Shown here piece after piece: positions 25,221-35,035 of a stretch of 35,816 nt of DNA. The notes beneath the pieces are model-generated. The model was not told where the DNA came from. It did not search any database and was given only the letters and a program-made list of their open reading frames with translations. Origin of the DNA: Bryobacterales bacterium. Its GTDB lineage: Bacteria > Acidobacteriota > Terriglobia > Bryobacterales > Bryobacteraceae. Each line of letters starts with the position of its first letter. The first letter of the stretch is position 1. The translations under genes were made by a program, and so were the position numbers. Where the stretch lies: assembly GCA_003164035.1 (NCBI GenBank), contig PLRS01000022.1, positions 1-35,816 of the forward strand, read 5' to 3'.

Positions 25221-26378
25221 TCAGAGCGCCAGTGCCAAAATCTCCTGTATTTCCCCGTCGCTCAAAACCGTGGGGTTCGATTTCATACTGTTCGCTTTGG
25301 CCGCCTGCGCGGCTACCGTGGGGAAATCCTCGGCGCGGACGCCGTAGCTTCCGAGCGGCCGGATTTCCAACCGCCGGGCGAGACCGGCCAGCCAAGGCGC
25401 GGCATCTTCCGCCTCCGCCTGGGGATTACCCGTGAGCAGGCGTGCGATTTCGGCGTACCGCCCAAGCGCCGGGCCATCCGGGTTGCGCTCCCGCAGCGCC
25501 CGCACATTCGCCGCCGTCGCGTGCGGCAGCAGCGCCGCGCACACTGCCCCGTGGGGCGCGTCGAACATCCCGCCCAGCGGCGCGGCCAATCCGTGTACCG
25601 CGCCCAGCCCCGCGTTGGCCAGAGCCAGGCCGCCCAGCAGGCTGGCCCAGGACATGGCCGCCCGCGCCTCCCTGTCGGCCCCGTTCCGCCACGCCCGCTC
25701 CAGCGCCGTGCGCGCGCTCTTCAGCCCCTCGACGCAAAAAAGATCGGCCATCGGGTTGGCTCGCACCGAAACGTACGGCTCGATTAGCTGCGTGATTGCG
25801 TCCAGGCCGCTCGCCGCCGTCGCCGCGCGGGGCAGGGAATAGGTCAGCGCCGGATCGACCACCGCCAACCGCGGCAACATTCCGGCCGAGCGCAGGCTGG
25901 CTTTCACCCGCCGCTCCGGCGAGGCCAGCACCGCGTTCCGCGTCACCTCCGAGCCGGTCCCGGCCGTAGTCGGGATGGCGATAAACGGCGCCGAAGCATT
26001 CACCAGCGGCCGTCCTTGGCCGATCACTTCCAGGTAATCCAGCGGGTCGCCCGGATTAGCCAGCAGCGCCGCCACAGCCTTCGCCGCGTCGATGGCGCTG
26101 CCGCCGCCCAAGGCGATGGTCATTTCGCAGGATTCACCGCGGGCCAGCGCCGTAGCTTCGCGCACCGCATCGATCGTCGGCTCGCCGCCCGTCAACGCGT
26201 ACGGCACCGCCGTCACCCCCTTGGCTCTCAGAGCCTCCGCCAGCGGCGCGGCCCGTTCCGCCGTCGCTCCCGTCACCAGCAGCGCCCGGCGCCCCAGGCT
26301 GAATGCCGCGGCCGGCACGTCGCACAGCGCGCCTTCTCCGAAAACGATGCGCTGCGCGGTAGCGAATTCAAATGGCAT
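25221..26378 (-). CDS. Iron-containing alcohol dehydrogenase-like protein (atypical metal site)
   Basis: Group III (Fe-ADH) dehydrogenase fold, 385 residues, the usual size. The N-terminal dinucleotide domain has ALGGGSAIDAAKAVAALL and IPTTAGTGSEVTRNAVL, both family hallmarks. The metal ligands by comparison with E. coli FucO (Asp196, His200, His263, His277) are Asp193, Gln197, His262 and His276: the second His is Gln (GLDAITQLIEPYVS). The conserved His267 of FucO is Ala266 here (VHGLAAPLGG). Such changes suggest another metal or a shifted substrate. The gene is divergent from the ADOP permease and has no obvious pathway neighbours, so the substrate is unknown. Confidence 0.88.
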   Translation of the reverse strand: MPFEFATAQRIVFGEGALCDVPAAAFSLGRRALLVTGATAERAAPLAEALRAKGVTAVPYALTGGEPTIDAVREATALARGESCEMTIALGGGSAIDAAKAVAALLANPGDPLDYLEVIGQGRPLVNASAPFIAIPTTAGTGSEVTRNAVLASPERRVKASLRSAGMLPRLAVVDPALTYSLPRAATAASGLDAITQLIEPYVSVRANPMADLFCVEGLKSARTALERAWRNGADREARAAMSWASLLGGLALANAGLGAVHGLAAPLGGMFDAPHGAVCAALLPHATAANVRALRERNPDGPALGRYAEIARLLTGNPQAEAEDAAPWLAGLARRLEIRPLGSYGVRAEDFPTVAAQAAKANSMKSNPTVLSDGEIQEILALAL

Positions 26379-26400
26379 AACCTGAGATTACTACCGTGGC

Positions 26401-26441
26401 GCACGCACTTTTGCGTGCCGCGTCGAGCCTCTACTCGACGC
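26401..26441 (+). repeat. Two tandem hairpins upstream of the ADOP permease
   Basis: GCACGCA/TGCGTGC (26401-26407, 26412-26418) with a four-base loop, and GCGTCGAG/CTCGACGC (26420-26427, 26434-26441) with a six-base loop, stand side by side in the 195-base gap between divergent genes. No T-run follows. The style matches the other hairpin blocks of this window, so I read it as a dispersed extragenic repeat rather than a terminator. Confidence 0.65.
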
Positions 26442-26573
26442 CTTCCCTTTCCGGGGGCGCGGATCGGTGAGGAACATCACCGGCGCCAACCGCGTATCAC
26501 CCTTGTGAGGCGGCATGGCCGGGGACGGCGCCAATCGCGCGTCCCTATCGGGAAATGTGCCTCCGGAGACAAG

Positions 26574-29024
<2,451 letters not shown>

Positions 29025-29052
29025 TTACCGGCCCGCGAGCCGGCCGTCTTCC

Positions 29053-29358
29053 TTACCACTCGCTATCCGGCGGATCCACGTTCCGATAGATCTGCCTCGT
29101 GCGCGGCTCCGCGAACATGTCGGCGGTCTTGGCTGCCCAGGCATTGTAATGCGCCGTCTCTTTGTGGGCGGCCTACGCGGCGGCGTCGCGGTAGACCTCG
29201 TACAGGAGGAAACGGGTCGGGTCGCCGGTCTGCTCGATGACATCGAAACGCGCCACGCCCGGCTCCTTCCGGCTGTTGGTGGCGTTTTCGATGGTGGCCT
29301 GCCGGAACGCATCCAGAGATTCGCGTTTTACGTGGATCGAAACCATTAGAATCAGCAT
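29053..29358 (-). pseudogene. Antibiotic biosynthesis monooxygenase-like gene with one in-frame stop
   Basis: A 102-codon frame encodes an ABM-fold protein (dimeric alpha-beta barrel): MLILMVSIHVKRESLDAFR, ENATNSRKEPGVARFDVIEQ, FLLYEVYRDAAA, then TAG at 29173-29175, then in the same frame AAHKETAHYNAWAAKTADMF and a tail ending NVDPPDSEW with TAA at 29053-29055. Everything on both sides of the TAG is family-like, so a single nonsense change separates them; GAG or GCG would restore it. Relatives (YgiN/LsrG type) act on small quinones or aldehydes. It lies nine bases after the aldolase gene, probably in the same operon. Sequencing error is the simple alternative. Confidence 0.75.
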
Positions 29359-29367
29359 GACAAAGAG

Positions 29368-30252
29368 TTATCCTTTCAAGTCGCGGAACGCTTCTTCGAT
29401 TTCCTGTTTGGCGGCCGGCGTGGGCACGCTCAGCGGCAGGCGCGGCGGGCCGCCGTAGTAGCCGTTCAGGTCCATGGCGTATTTCAAACCCGGCACGCCG
29501 TACTTGCCGGTCACCAGCGCGGAGGCCCGGCCGATGCGATTCTGCCAGTCCAGGCCCGCGGCTTCCTCGCGCGTGCGGTAGGCTTCCCAGATGGCGATCA
29601 CGCTGTACGGCGCCGCGTTAGCGTAGGCCAGAATGGCGCCGGTCGCGCCCATCAGCAGCGATGGCCAGAGCGTGGGCGCCGAACCCACCATCACCTGAAA
29701 GCCGTGGCGCACCTCGCGAATCATCTGCATTACTTTTTCCAGGTTGCCGGAGCTTTCCTTGATGGCGATGACGTTGGGGTGCTCGCTCAGAGCCACCACC
29801 GCTTCCACCGGAATGTCTACCCCGGTCGTCTGCGGCCAGTTATAAATGATGAGCGGCAGGCGCGACTGATCCGCCACGGCGCGATAGTAGAGAGCCTGGG
29901 CGTCGGCGCGGTTGATCAGGTTCTTATAATAATGTGGCGTGCGCACCATGGCCGCCTTGTAGCCCAGCTCCGCCGCCCGATTGGTCAGCGCCACGGTCTC
30001 GCGCACGCTTTCCACCCCAGTGCCGGCGATCAGCAGTTTATCCGGTGCGGCATGTTTGGCAACCGCTTCCCAAACCTGGATCTTTTCTTCCGTGGTGCAG
30101 TGGACGCTCTCTCCGGTCGAGCCCATCACCACGTAGCCGGCCAGCGTGGTGAGGTTCCATTTCTCGACGTTGTGGTGGATCTTGGACCAATAGATTTCAC
30201 CGTTGTGATCGAACGGCGTCGTGATTGGTGGGAAAATACCCTGTAGTTTCAT
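29368..30252 (-). CDS. DapA-superfamily lyase, resembling 4-hydroxy-2-oxoglutarate aldolase
   Basis: Class I aldolase of the dihydrodipicolinate synthase/NAL superfamily, 294 residues. The Schiff-base Lys165 is in VIAIKESSGN, the catalytic Tyr137 in IIYNWP, and the phosphate/carboxylate loop reads GSTGES (44-49) in place of DapA's GTTGE. From memory the body resembles animal HOGA1 more than DapA (GIFPPITTPF, LLIAGTGVES, AAMVRTPHYY, GVPGLKYAMDLNGYYGGP), so cleavage of 4-hydroxy-2-oxoglutarate or a sugar-acid-derived 2-oxo acid is more likely than lysine synthesis. GGAGG lies about 12 bases before the ATG at 30252. It is divergent from prmA with only 27 bp between starts and is followed by the broken ABM gene. 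Confidence 0.87.
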   Translation of the reverse strand: MKLQGIFPPITTPFDHNGEIYWSKIHHNVEKWNLTTLAGYVVMGSTGESVHCTTEEKIQVWEAVAKHAAPDKLLIAGTGVESVRETVALTNRAAELGYKAAMVRTPHYYKNLINRADAQALYYRAVADQSRLPLIIYNWPQTTGVDIPVEAVVALSEHPNVIAIKESSGNLEKVMQMIREVRHGFQVMVGSAPTLWPSLLMGATGAILAYANAAPYSVIAIWEAYRTREEAAGLDWQNRIGRASALVTGKYGVPGLKYAMDLNGYYGGPPRLPLSVPTPAAKQEIEEAFRDLKG

Positions 30253-30279
30253 GATCCTGAACGAACCTCCACGATAACA

Positions 30280-31026
30280 ATGTTCTCGCTTGAAATCGAA
30301 TGCGACCAAGCCCGGCGCGACTGGCTGCTGGCCGACCTGTACGACTTCGACCCCGCCGGCGTGGTGGAGCTCGATGCCGCGCGCGTGCGCGTCTTCTTCG
30401 ACGATACCGCCGACCGGGACCAACTGCTGGCGCGCTACCCGGACGCCGCGATTCGCGTTGAGGAAGACCGCGACTGGGTGGGCGAGGCGCGAGCCATGCT
30501 GCAGCCCATGCCGGTCGGCAAGCGGTTCTTCCTGGTACCGGAATGGCGCGACGATCCGGCGCCGGAAGGCCGCTTCCGCATCCAGGTGAATCCCGGTATG
30601 GCATTCGGCACCGGCGTTCACGAAACCACCCAATTGTGCCTGGAGGCGCTGGAAGAGTTTGTCCACCCCGGAACGGTGGTGCTAGACGTGGGCACCGGCC
30701 AGGGCATTCTGGCGCGGGCCGCCCGGTTGCTCGGGGCCGGCACTGTCATCGCTTGCGACACCGATCCGGTCGCCATCGAGATCGCCGGCATGGGCTTCGT
30801 CGGGTCGGTGGATGCGGTCCGTTCGGGTTCGGTGGACCTGGTGGTCGCCAACATCAGCCCGGAGGCGATAGTGCAGCTTGCACCCGATTTCGTCCGCGTC
30901 TGCCGCGTCGGCGGCACGATCCTGGTCAGCGGCTTCGAACTGGATGAAACGGGACAGGTTAGCTTCGCACTGCCCGGCGTCCGCGAAGTGCGCCAGAAAG
31001 GCAACTGGGCGTTGGCCGTGGCCTGA
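30280..31026 (+). CDS. prmA: Ribosomal protein L11 methyltransferase (PrmA)
   Basis: SAM-dependent methyltransferase that trimethylates ribosomal protein L11. After a small N-terminal recognition domain come the family signatures FRIQVNPGMAFGTGVHETTQ, SAM loop VVLDVGTGQGILARAA, ACDTDPVAIE, and the active-site-like VVANISPEAIVQLAP (NxxP). 248 residues, somewhat shorter than the usual 290, through a trimmed N-terminal domain and a missing segment after the SAM motif. No good ribosome binding site precedes the ATG. The gene starts 27 bp from the divergent aldolase gene, so its promoter must lie within that gene or the tiny gap. Confidence 0.9.
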   Translation: MFSLEIECDQARRDWLLADLYDFDPAGVVELDAARVRVFFDDTADRDQLLARYPDAAIRVEEDRDWVGEARAMLQPMPVGKRFFLVPEWRDDPAPEGRFRIQVNPGMAFGTGVHETTQLCLEALEEFVHPGTVVLDVGTGQGILARAARLLGAGTVIACDTDPVAIEIAGMGFVGSVDAVRSGSVDLVVANISPEAIVQLAPDFVRVCRVGGTILVSGFELDETGQVSFALPGVREVRQKGNWALAVA

Positions 31027-31028
31027 TC

Positions 31029-31045
31029 TGCACAAAGTTGCACAA
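31029..31045 (-). repeat. Doublet of the TTGTGCA heptamer at 10-bp spacing
   Basis: On the minus strand TTGTGCA occurs at 31045-31039 and again at 31035-31029, exactly 10 bp apart, the same unit and period as the three triplets at 8515-8706. A third copy at the expected position is not recognisable. The doublet sits three bases after the prmA stop and immediately before the surviving 3' end of a toxin gene, that is, at the break of a damaged toxin-antitoxin locus. Confidence 0.75.
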
Positions 31046-31143
31046 TGAAAAAATCCAAGTCCGGGGTCGGCCTGCCGAAGCCGGACGCAGAGTTGATCGC
31101 GGTACGCTTACGGCGCGCACGAGAGCTAGACACGGAGGATTGA
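31045..31143 (+). pseudogene. 3' remnant of a Gp49/HigB-like toxin gene
   Basis: A 32-codon frame in front of the antitoxin gene reads MKKSKSGVGLPKPDAELIAV and continues RLRRARELDTED. This matches the conserved C-terminal end of phage Gp49-like (COG4679, RelE-superfamily) toxins, which finish F-x-K-K-S-K-S-G-x-x-x-P-x-x-E-I-x-L-I-x-x-R-L-x-x-A. The roughly 80 residues that should precede it are missing: upstream in frame there are seven unrelated codons and then the prmA stop. The remnant ends three bases before the antitoxin ATG, the normal spacing of such operons. It should not be toxic. Confidence 0.65.
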
Positions 31144-31145
31144 AC

Positions 31146-31481
31146 ATGACCAAAATTTCGTTTGAGAAAAGCAGCGGCAACGTCTTTGCCGATATTGGAT
31201 TCACATCAGCCGAGGCGGCGGAGCTCGCCGCTAAGAGCAGCTTGATCATCGCCCTCAAGGACACCATCGAGCAGCGCAAACTGACGCAGCAAGAAGCAGC
31301 GCGGCTCTGCGGCACAGATCAGCCGACGCTATCCAAAGTGTTCCGTGGCCGAATGGAGAGCGTCACCATCGACCGGTTAGCGAGTTGGCTCAACGCGCTT
31401 GGACGGGACGTAGAGATCATCGTCATAGCGTCCCCCCGCACCCGCCGCCAAGGTCGCCTACGCGTGATACAAGCTGCGTAA
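31146..31481 (+). CDS. XRE-family antitoxin (HigA/Gp49-partner type)
   Basis: Helix-turn-helix protein of 111 residues. The N-terminus FEKSSGNVFADIGFTSAEAA, then ELAAKSSLIIALKDTIEQRK, is typical of antitoxins paired with Gp49-like toxins, and the HTH is LTQQEAARLCGTDQPTLSKVFRGRMESVTIDRLASWLNALG. The C-terminus is extended and basic (IASPRTRRQGRLRVIQAA). GGAGG lies about nine bases before the ATG. Its toxin partner directly upstream is reduced to its last 32 codons, so this is an antitoxin kept without a complete local toxin; it may regulate other promoters. Confidence 0.87.
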   Translation: MTKISFEKSSGNVFADIGFTSAEAAELAAKSSLIIALKDTIEQRKLTQQEAARLCGTDQPTLSKVFRGRMESVTIDRLASWLNALGRDVEIIVIASPRTRRQGRLRVIQAA

Positions 31482-31786
31482 TTACGGGTAACGGCCGCAA
31501 CTCCGCTTCTAACACCCCGCGCCCAGCAGGACGATTCAGGGCACCCGATCATCGTACATCACGGCGCGTGACCGCAAAGGGCCGTCTTGTCGCGGAGCAG
31601 CCGCAGGTTGCGCTGTTGGAACCGAGTTGGGCCGCCCGGCAGCGCCACCTCGCATCGCGGCAACCGCGTCGGGCTTGCGGGCTCGCGGAAGCCTCTCAAG
31701 GTAAGTTTCTCCACAGGTTGCGGGCCCGCAATATCGCCGAATCCTGCCCGGCGTGGCCAACATCCACCACATGGAGGCATTCCTAT
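31482..31786. other. 305-base gene-free stretch before the OsmC gene
   Basis: No gene recognised on either strand. A perfect 14-base palindrome TTGCGGGCCCGCAA lies at 31718-31731, 56 bases before the osmC start, and could be an operator. A partial echo, GGGCTTGCGGGCTCGCGG, precedes it. It does not match the OhrR-type AT-rich operator I would expect for an organic-peroxide gene. Confidence 0.35.
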
Positions 31787-32236
31787 ATGAAACGAACTGG
31801 AAGCGCGAAGTGGCAGGGAGATCTCAAGACCGGGACCGGAGCCCTGACCGTCGCCAGCGGCACCCTTTCCCAGACTCCGTATTCTTTCCACGCCCGGTTT
31901 GCGGACGGCAAAGGCACCAACCCCGAAGAACTGCTGGCCGCCGCCCATGCCGGCTGCTTTACCATGGCGCTCTCGGCGCAGTTGGGAGAAGCCGGGCTGA
32001 AGGCCGACAGCCTGGAAACTACCTGCACCATCTCGCTGGAACAGAAGGACGGAGGCTTCACCATCACCGAAAGCCACCTGGAATTGAAGGCCATCGTCCC
32101 CGGCGCCACCCAGGAGGCTTTTGAAAAAGCTACCGCCGCCGCCAAGGCCGGGTGCCCCGTATCGAAGCTCTACCACACCAATATCACTTTGAATGCTACC
32201 CTGGTCCCCGCCACCACCGGCCAGGCCGGCGCGTAG
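31787..32236 (+). CDS. osmC: OsmC-family organic hydroperoxide reductase
   Basis: OsmC/Ohr-fold peroxiredoxin of 149 residues that reduces organic hydroperoxides with a dithiol cofactor. The reactive cysteines are Cys57 (AAAHAGCFTMALSAQL, the classic OsmC segment) and Cys123 (KAGCPVSKLYHTNI). N-terminal strands (TGSAKWQGDLKTGTGALTV) and FHARFADGKGTNPEELLAAA match OsmC rather than Ohr. GGAGG nine bases before ATG 31787 fixes the start. It stands alone, in a zone rich in repeats. Confidence 0.92.
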   Translation: MKRTGSAKWQGDLKTGTGALTVASGTLSQTPYSFHARFADGKGTNPEELLAAAHAGCFTMALSAQLGEAGLKADSLETTCTISLEQKDGGFTITESHLELKAIVPGATQEAFEKATAAAKAGCPVSKLYHTNITLNATLVPATTGQAGA

Positions 32237-32256
32237 CGGAGTGTCCACGAAAATAG

Positions 32257-32366
32257 GTGGGCAGGTGCGCGAAGCGAAGGGCCGCCTGAAAGGCGGCTGC
32301 AGCCACGATTGGCTGCCCCACAGCGCAGCATAGCCGCAACCAAACGCGCCGGGATGAGTCCCGGCG
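32257..32366 (+). repeat. Hairpin-rich extragenic block
   Basis: Between osmC and the DUF3300 gene four inverted repeats are packed together: outer GTGGGCAG (32257-32264) with CTGCCCCAC (32313-32321, one-base bulge); GCCGCCT/AGGCGGC (32281-32287, 32291-32297); GCAGCC/GGCTGC (32299-32304, 32311-32316); and CGCCGGGA/TCCCGGCG (32347-32354, 32359-32366). Non-coding. It resembles the other hairpin blocks of this window. Confidence 0.65.
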
Positions 32367-32458
32367 TGGCAGACTGAGAGTCCGCTCCACAAAAAGCACC
32401 ACGAATCGTAAATTACTGTAATGCGGACACTTGAAACCTAAATCGCGCGCCGCGGATC

Positions 32459-32464
32459 TATAAT
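32459..32464 (+). promoter_or_regulatory. Candidate -10 box (TATAAT) for the DUF3300 gene
   Basis: A perfect TATAAT in very GC-rich surroundings lies 48 bases before the DUF3300 start. TTGAAA at 32431-32436 is the only -35-like box nearby, but the 22-base spacer is too long for a standard sigma-70 promoter, so the pairing is uncertain. Confidence 0.35.
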
Positions 32465-32512
32465 GGCGGAACGGGGGCCGGCTGGGCCGGCAGACCCGCT
32501 CGGGAGGTGGGC

Positions 32513-33676
32513 ATGTATTCGGAAATCAGGCGTTGGTTCAGGCGGGCGGCAAGCTTGACGGCGGTAGCGCTTTTGCTTGCGCTGTGCGGTAGCGGGCCTG
32601 TTTGGGGCCAAAACCCGGAGCCGGTCGCGCCTTCGCCGGAACAAACCCTCACCGCCGAGCAGCTCGGCGACCTGGTGGCGCCCATCGCCCTTTATCCCGA
32701 TCCGTTGCTGGGCCAGATCCTGGTGGCATGCACCTACCCGCTCGAGGTGGTGGAGGCCGGGCAGTGGCTGCAGAAGAATCCGGGGCTTACCGGAACCGCG
32801 CTCACCGAAGCCGCCCAACAGCAAAACTGGGACCCCAGCGTCCAGGCGATGGTCGTGTTTCCCGACGTGGTCAAGCTGTTGACCGCCGACGTTACCTGGA
32901 CCACCAATCTGGGCAACGCCTTTCTTTCCCAGCAAAGCGACGTGATGGCGTCGATTCAAACCATGCGCCAGCGCGCCCAGCAGAACGGCAAGCTGGCGTC
33001 GAGCGCCGACGAAACCGTCACCAATACGGACCAGGACGGCCAACCGGCCATCGATATCGAGCCCGCCAATCCCGACATGATGTACGTGCCGGAGTACGAC
33101 CCCGCCTGGATTTGGGGACCGGCCCTATATTATCCTTACCCGGCGTGGTACTGGCCGGGGCCTTCCATCGTCGTGGGCGGGTTGGGTTTTGGCTTCTACC
33201 CCGGCATCAACGTCGGGTTCTTTTTCGGCGGCGGCTGGGGCGGTTGGGGCGCGTGGGGGTGGCATCCGGCGTGGGGCGCACGCGGCATCGTGGTCAACAA
33301 CACCTTTATTCACCGCTATAACCTGAACACGTCCGGGTTGGGCAGCCTGCGCGGAACTTCGGCGTGGGCCCACAACCCCGTCCACCGCCAGGGAGTTCCG
33401 TACTCCAGCGCGGCGCTCAACGGCCAGTACCGGCAGGACGTTAGCCGCAACCTCGCGGTTCGCCCCGGGAGCGGCGAATTCGAGCGGCAAACGGCGGAAC
33501 ATATGGGAAGCCGCAACATCCCGGCCAGCGCGCCTCCGGCCCGGAACGGCAGCGCTTTCTCCGGCGCGGAGAACGGACGCGAAGCGAGATCGTACGCCGA
33601 CCACGGCTTCTCGAGCATGGGTCCGTCGCGCAGCGCGCCGGCCCGCTCCGGCGGCGGTGGCGGGGGGAGGCGCTAA
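32513..33676 (+). CDS. DUF3300 domain exported protein
   Basis: Exported protein of 387 residues; function unknown. Signal peptide SLTAVALLLALCGSGPVWG. The DUF3300 core follows: LTAEQLGDLVAPIALYPDPL, GQILVACTYPLEVVEAGQWL, AMVVFPDVVKLLTADVTWTT with NLGNAFLSQQSDVM, MRQRAQQNGKLAS, and DMMYVPEYDPAWIWGP. Then a Trp/Gly/Tyr-rich, probably membrane- or wall-associated stretch (about residues 200-260) and a disordered Ser/Arg/Gly tail (SGGGGGGRR). The ATG at 32513 has GGGAGG five bases upstream. DUF3300 genes commonly sit directly before a DUF2950 gene, as here. Confidence 0.9.
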   Translation: MYSEIRRWFRRAASLTAVALLLALCGSGPVWGQNPEPVAPSPEQTLTAEQLGDLVAPIALYPDPLLGQILVACTYPLEVVEAGQWLQKNPGLTGTALTEAAQQQNWDPSVQAMVVFPDVVKLLTADVTWTTNLGNAFLSQQSDVMASIQTMRQRAQQNGKLASSADETVTNTDQDGQPAIDIEPANPDMMYVPEYDPAWIWGPALYYPYPAWYWPGPSIVVGGLGFGFYPGINVGFFFGGGWGGWGAWGWHPAWGARGIVVNNTFIHRYNLNTSGLGSLRGTSAWAHNPVHRQGVPYSSAALNGQYRQDVSRNLAVRPGSGEFERQTAEHMGSRNIPASAPPARNGSAFSGAENGREARSYADHGFSSMGPSRSAPARSGGGGGGRR

Positions 33677-33709
33677 GTCCTCCATTTCGGAATTACGGCC
33701 ACCTAATGA

Positions 33710-33779
33710 GCAACCGCTCCCTAACGGTCGCGGCTCGGTTACGGGTGTTTCCGAGCCGCGACCGTCAGGGAGCGGTTGC
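33710..33779 (+). repeat. Solo palindrome of the MITE-like family
   Basis: Two 29-bp arms (33710-33738, 33751-33779) form a near-perfect hairpin with one mismatch and a 12-base loop. The arm sequence GCAACCGCTCCCT and CGGTCGCGGCTCGG matches the inner inverted repeat of the element at 21461-21621. The GGTGCTTAACCG ends are absent. It lies between the DUF3300 and DUF2950 genes and could weaken read-through. Confidence 0.8.
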
Positions 33780-33821
33780 CTGGAAATACGTTAGCCAACT
33801 TATGAAGTTGTGTACTAAGTC

Positions 33822-34709
33822 ATGACCAAAAACTTGCTCCACCTGAGCCTGGCGCTATTGGGAGCTGCGTTTCCCTTGGCGGCGCAAACGCCCTTCCCTA
33901 ACCCTCAGGCCGCCGCCAAAGCGCTGGTTTCCGCCGCCGAATTGAACAACACCGGCGCCCTGATGAAGCTGTTCGGCCCCGAAGGCAAACCTATCGTCGA
34001 TTCCGGCGACGCGGCCGAAGACCGCGCCCTGCGCCTGCAGTTCGCCAAGCTGGCGCAGGAAAAACTGCAGGTGGTCGAGCGCGATTCCAGCCACGCCACC
34101 TTGCTGGTGGGCAACGGTGAATGGCCGTTTCCGGTGCCCCTGGCGCTGGCCAAGGGCGAATGGCGTTTCGATACCCCGACCGGCAAAACCGAAGTGCTGG
34201 CCCGACGCATCGGCCGCAATGAAATCAATGCCGTGGAAGTCTGCCGCGGTTATGTCGAAGCCCAGATGCAGTACGCCTCGGCCGACCGCGACGCCAGCAA
34301 CGTGCTGGAGTACGCCCAGAAGATCGTCAGCTCGGCGGGGAAACGGGACGGCCTTTACTGGGAAGGCGAATCGGCGCTGGTGCCCAAGGCTTTTTCCGAC
34401 GCGGCCGCCGCCATGGGCGAGGCGCGCAAACCCGCCCCCTACCACGGCTACTACTTCCGCATTCTGAAAGCGCAAGGCCCCGGCGCCGAGGGCGGCGCGC
34501 TGGATTACATTGTGAAGGGCAAAATGATCGGCGGTTTCGCCCTGATCGCCTGGCCCGCCGATTATGGCGCCAGCGGCATCAAGAGCTTCCTCGTCAATCA
34601 CAAGGGCATCGTGTATGAAAAGGATCTGGGTGCTTCCACCGCCGCCCTGGCGCGCCAGACGACTCGCTTCGATCCCGATAAGACCTGGAAGCCGGTTACA
34701 CTGGAGTGA
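33822..34709 (+). CDS. DUF2950 domain exported protein
   Basis: Exported protein of 295 residues with signal peptide LLHLSLALLGAAFPLAAQ. The DUF2950 body is recognisable: FPNPQAAAKALVSAAELNNT, KLFGPEGKPIVDSGD, WPFPVPLALAKGEWRFDTPT, GRNEINAVEVCRGYVEAQMQ, the conserved PYHGYYFRILKAQGPGA, and GFALIAWPADYGASGIKSFL. The family is frequent in acidobacteria and proteobacteria and usually follows DUF3300; function unknown. The stop TGA shares its A with the ATG of the next gene (TGATG). Confidence 0.9.
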   Translation: MTKNLLHLSLALLGAAFPLAAQTPFPNPQAAAKALVSAAELNNTGALMKLFGPEGKPIVDSGDAAEDRALRLQFAKLAQEKLQVVERDSSHATLLVGNGEWPFPVPLALAKGEWRFDTPTGKTEVLARRIGRNEINAVEVCRGYVEAQMQYASADRDASNVLEYAQKIVSSAGKRDGLYWEGESALVPKAFSDAAAAMGEARKPAPYHGYYFRILKAQGPGAEGGALDYIVKGKMIGGFALIAWPADYGASGIKSFLVNHKGIVYEKDLGASTAALARQTTRFDPDKTWKPVTLE

Positions 34710-35035
34710 TGGCCAAGGCGTTTCAGGTGAAGGCGGAGGACAACGTTGCCACGCTGCTCGAAGACGGTGCGGCCGGCGGCGCGGTGGAGGTGCTGGGGGC
34801 CGTGCCCGCGGTGTTGGAACTGAGCGAGCCGGTCGTGCTGGGCCACAAAGTAGCCCTGCGCGAAATCCCGGCCGGCGATGCGGTGGTCAAGTTCGGCGTG
34901 CCGATCGGCGTCGCTACCCATCCCATCCACCCCGGCCAGTGGGTCCACCTGCAGAATTGCGCCAGCCCCCTGGACGAGCGCTCCTCCACGCTCGACGTCG
35001 CGACCGGCGCCACCACGGATATGGCTTATGACTAA
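34709..35035 (+). CDS. UxaA-family dehydratase small (SAF) subunit
   Basis: Small protein of 108 residues with the SAF fold found at the N-terminus of altronate/galactarate dehydratases: [53 protein letters not shown]. Here it is a separate gene whose stop overlaps the start of the large-subunit gene (ATGACTAA, 8-base overlap), so the two make one split enzyme. ATG 34709 overlaps the DUF2950 stop. Substrate: a sugar acid is most likely; the related SuyA/SuyB pair acts on sulfolactate, so the family alone does not fix it. Confidence 0.85.
   Translation: MAKAFQVKAEDNVATLLEDGAAGGAVEVLGAVPAVLELSEPVVLGHKVALREIPAGDAVVKFGVPIGVATHPIHPGQWVHLQNCASPLDERSSTLDVATGATTDMAYD

Noticed and set aside
29368-30252. 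Lysine-pathway DapA
   Set aside because: The loop is GSTGES and the overall motifs resemble 4-hydroxy-2-oxoglutarate aldolase; no other lysine genes are adjacent.
31536-31772. Leftward small ORF between the XRE and osmC genes
   Set aside because: No family similarity, no ribosome binding site, and ordinary shadow composition.
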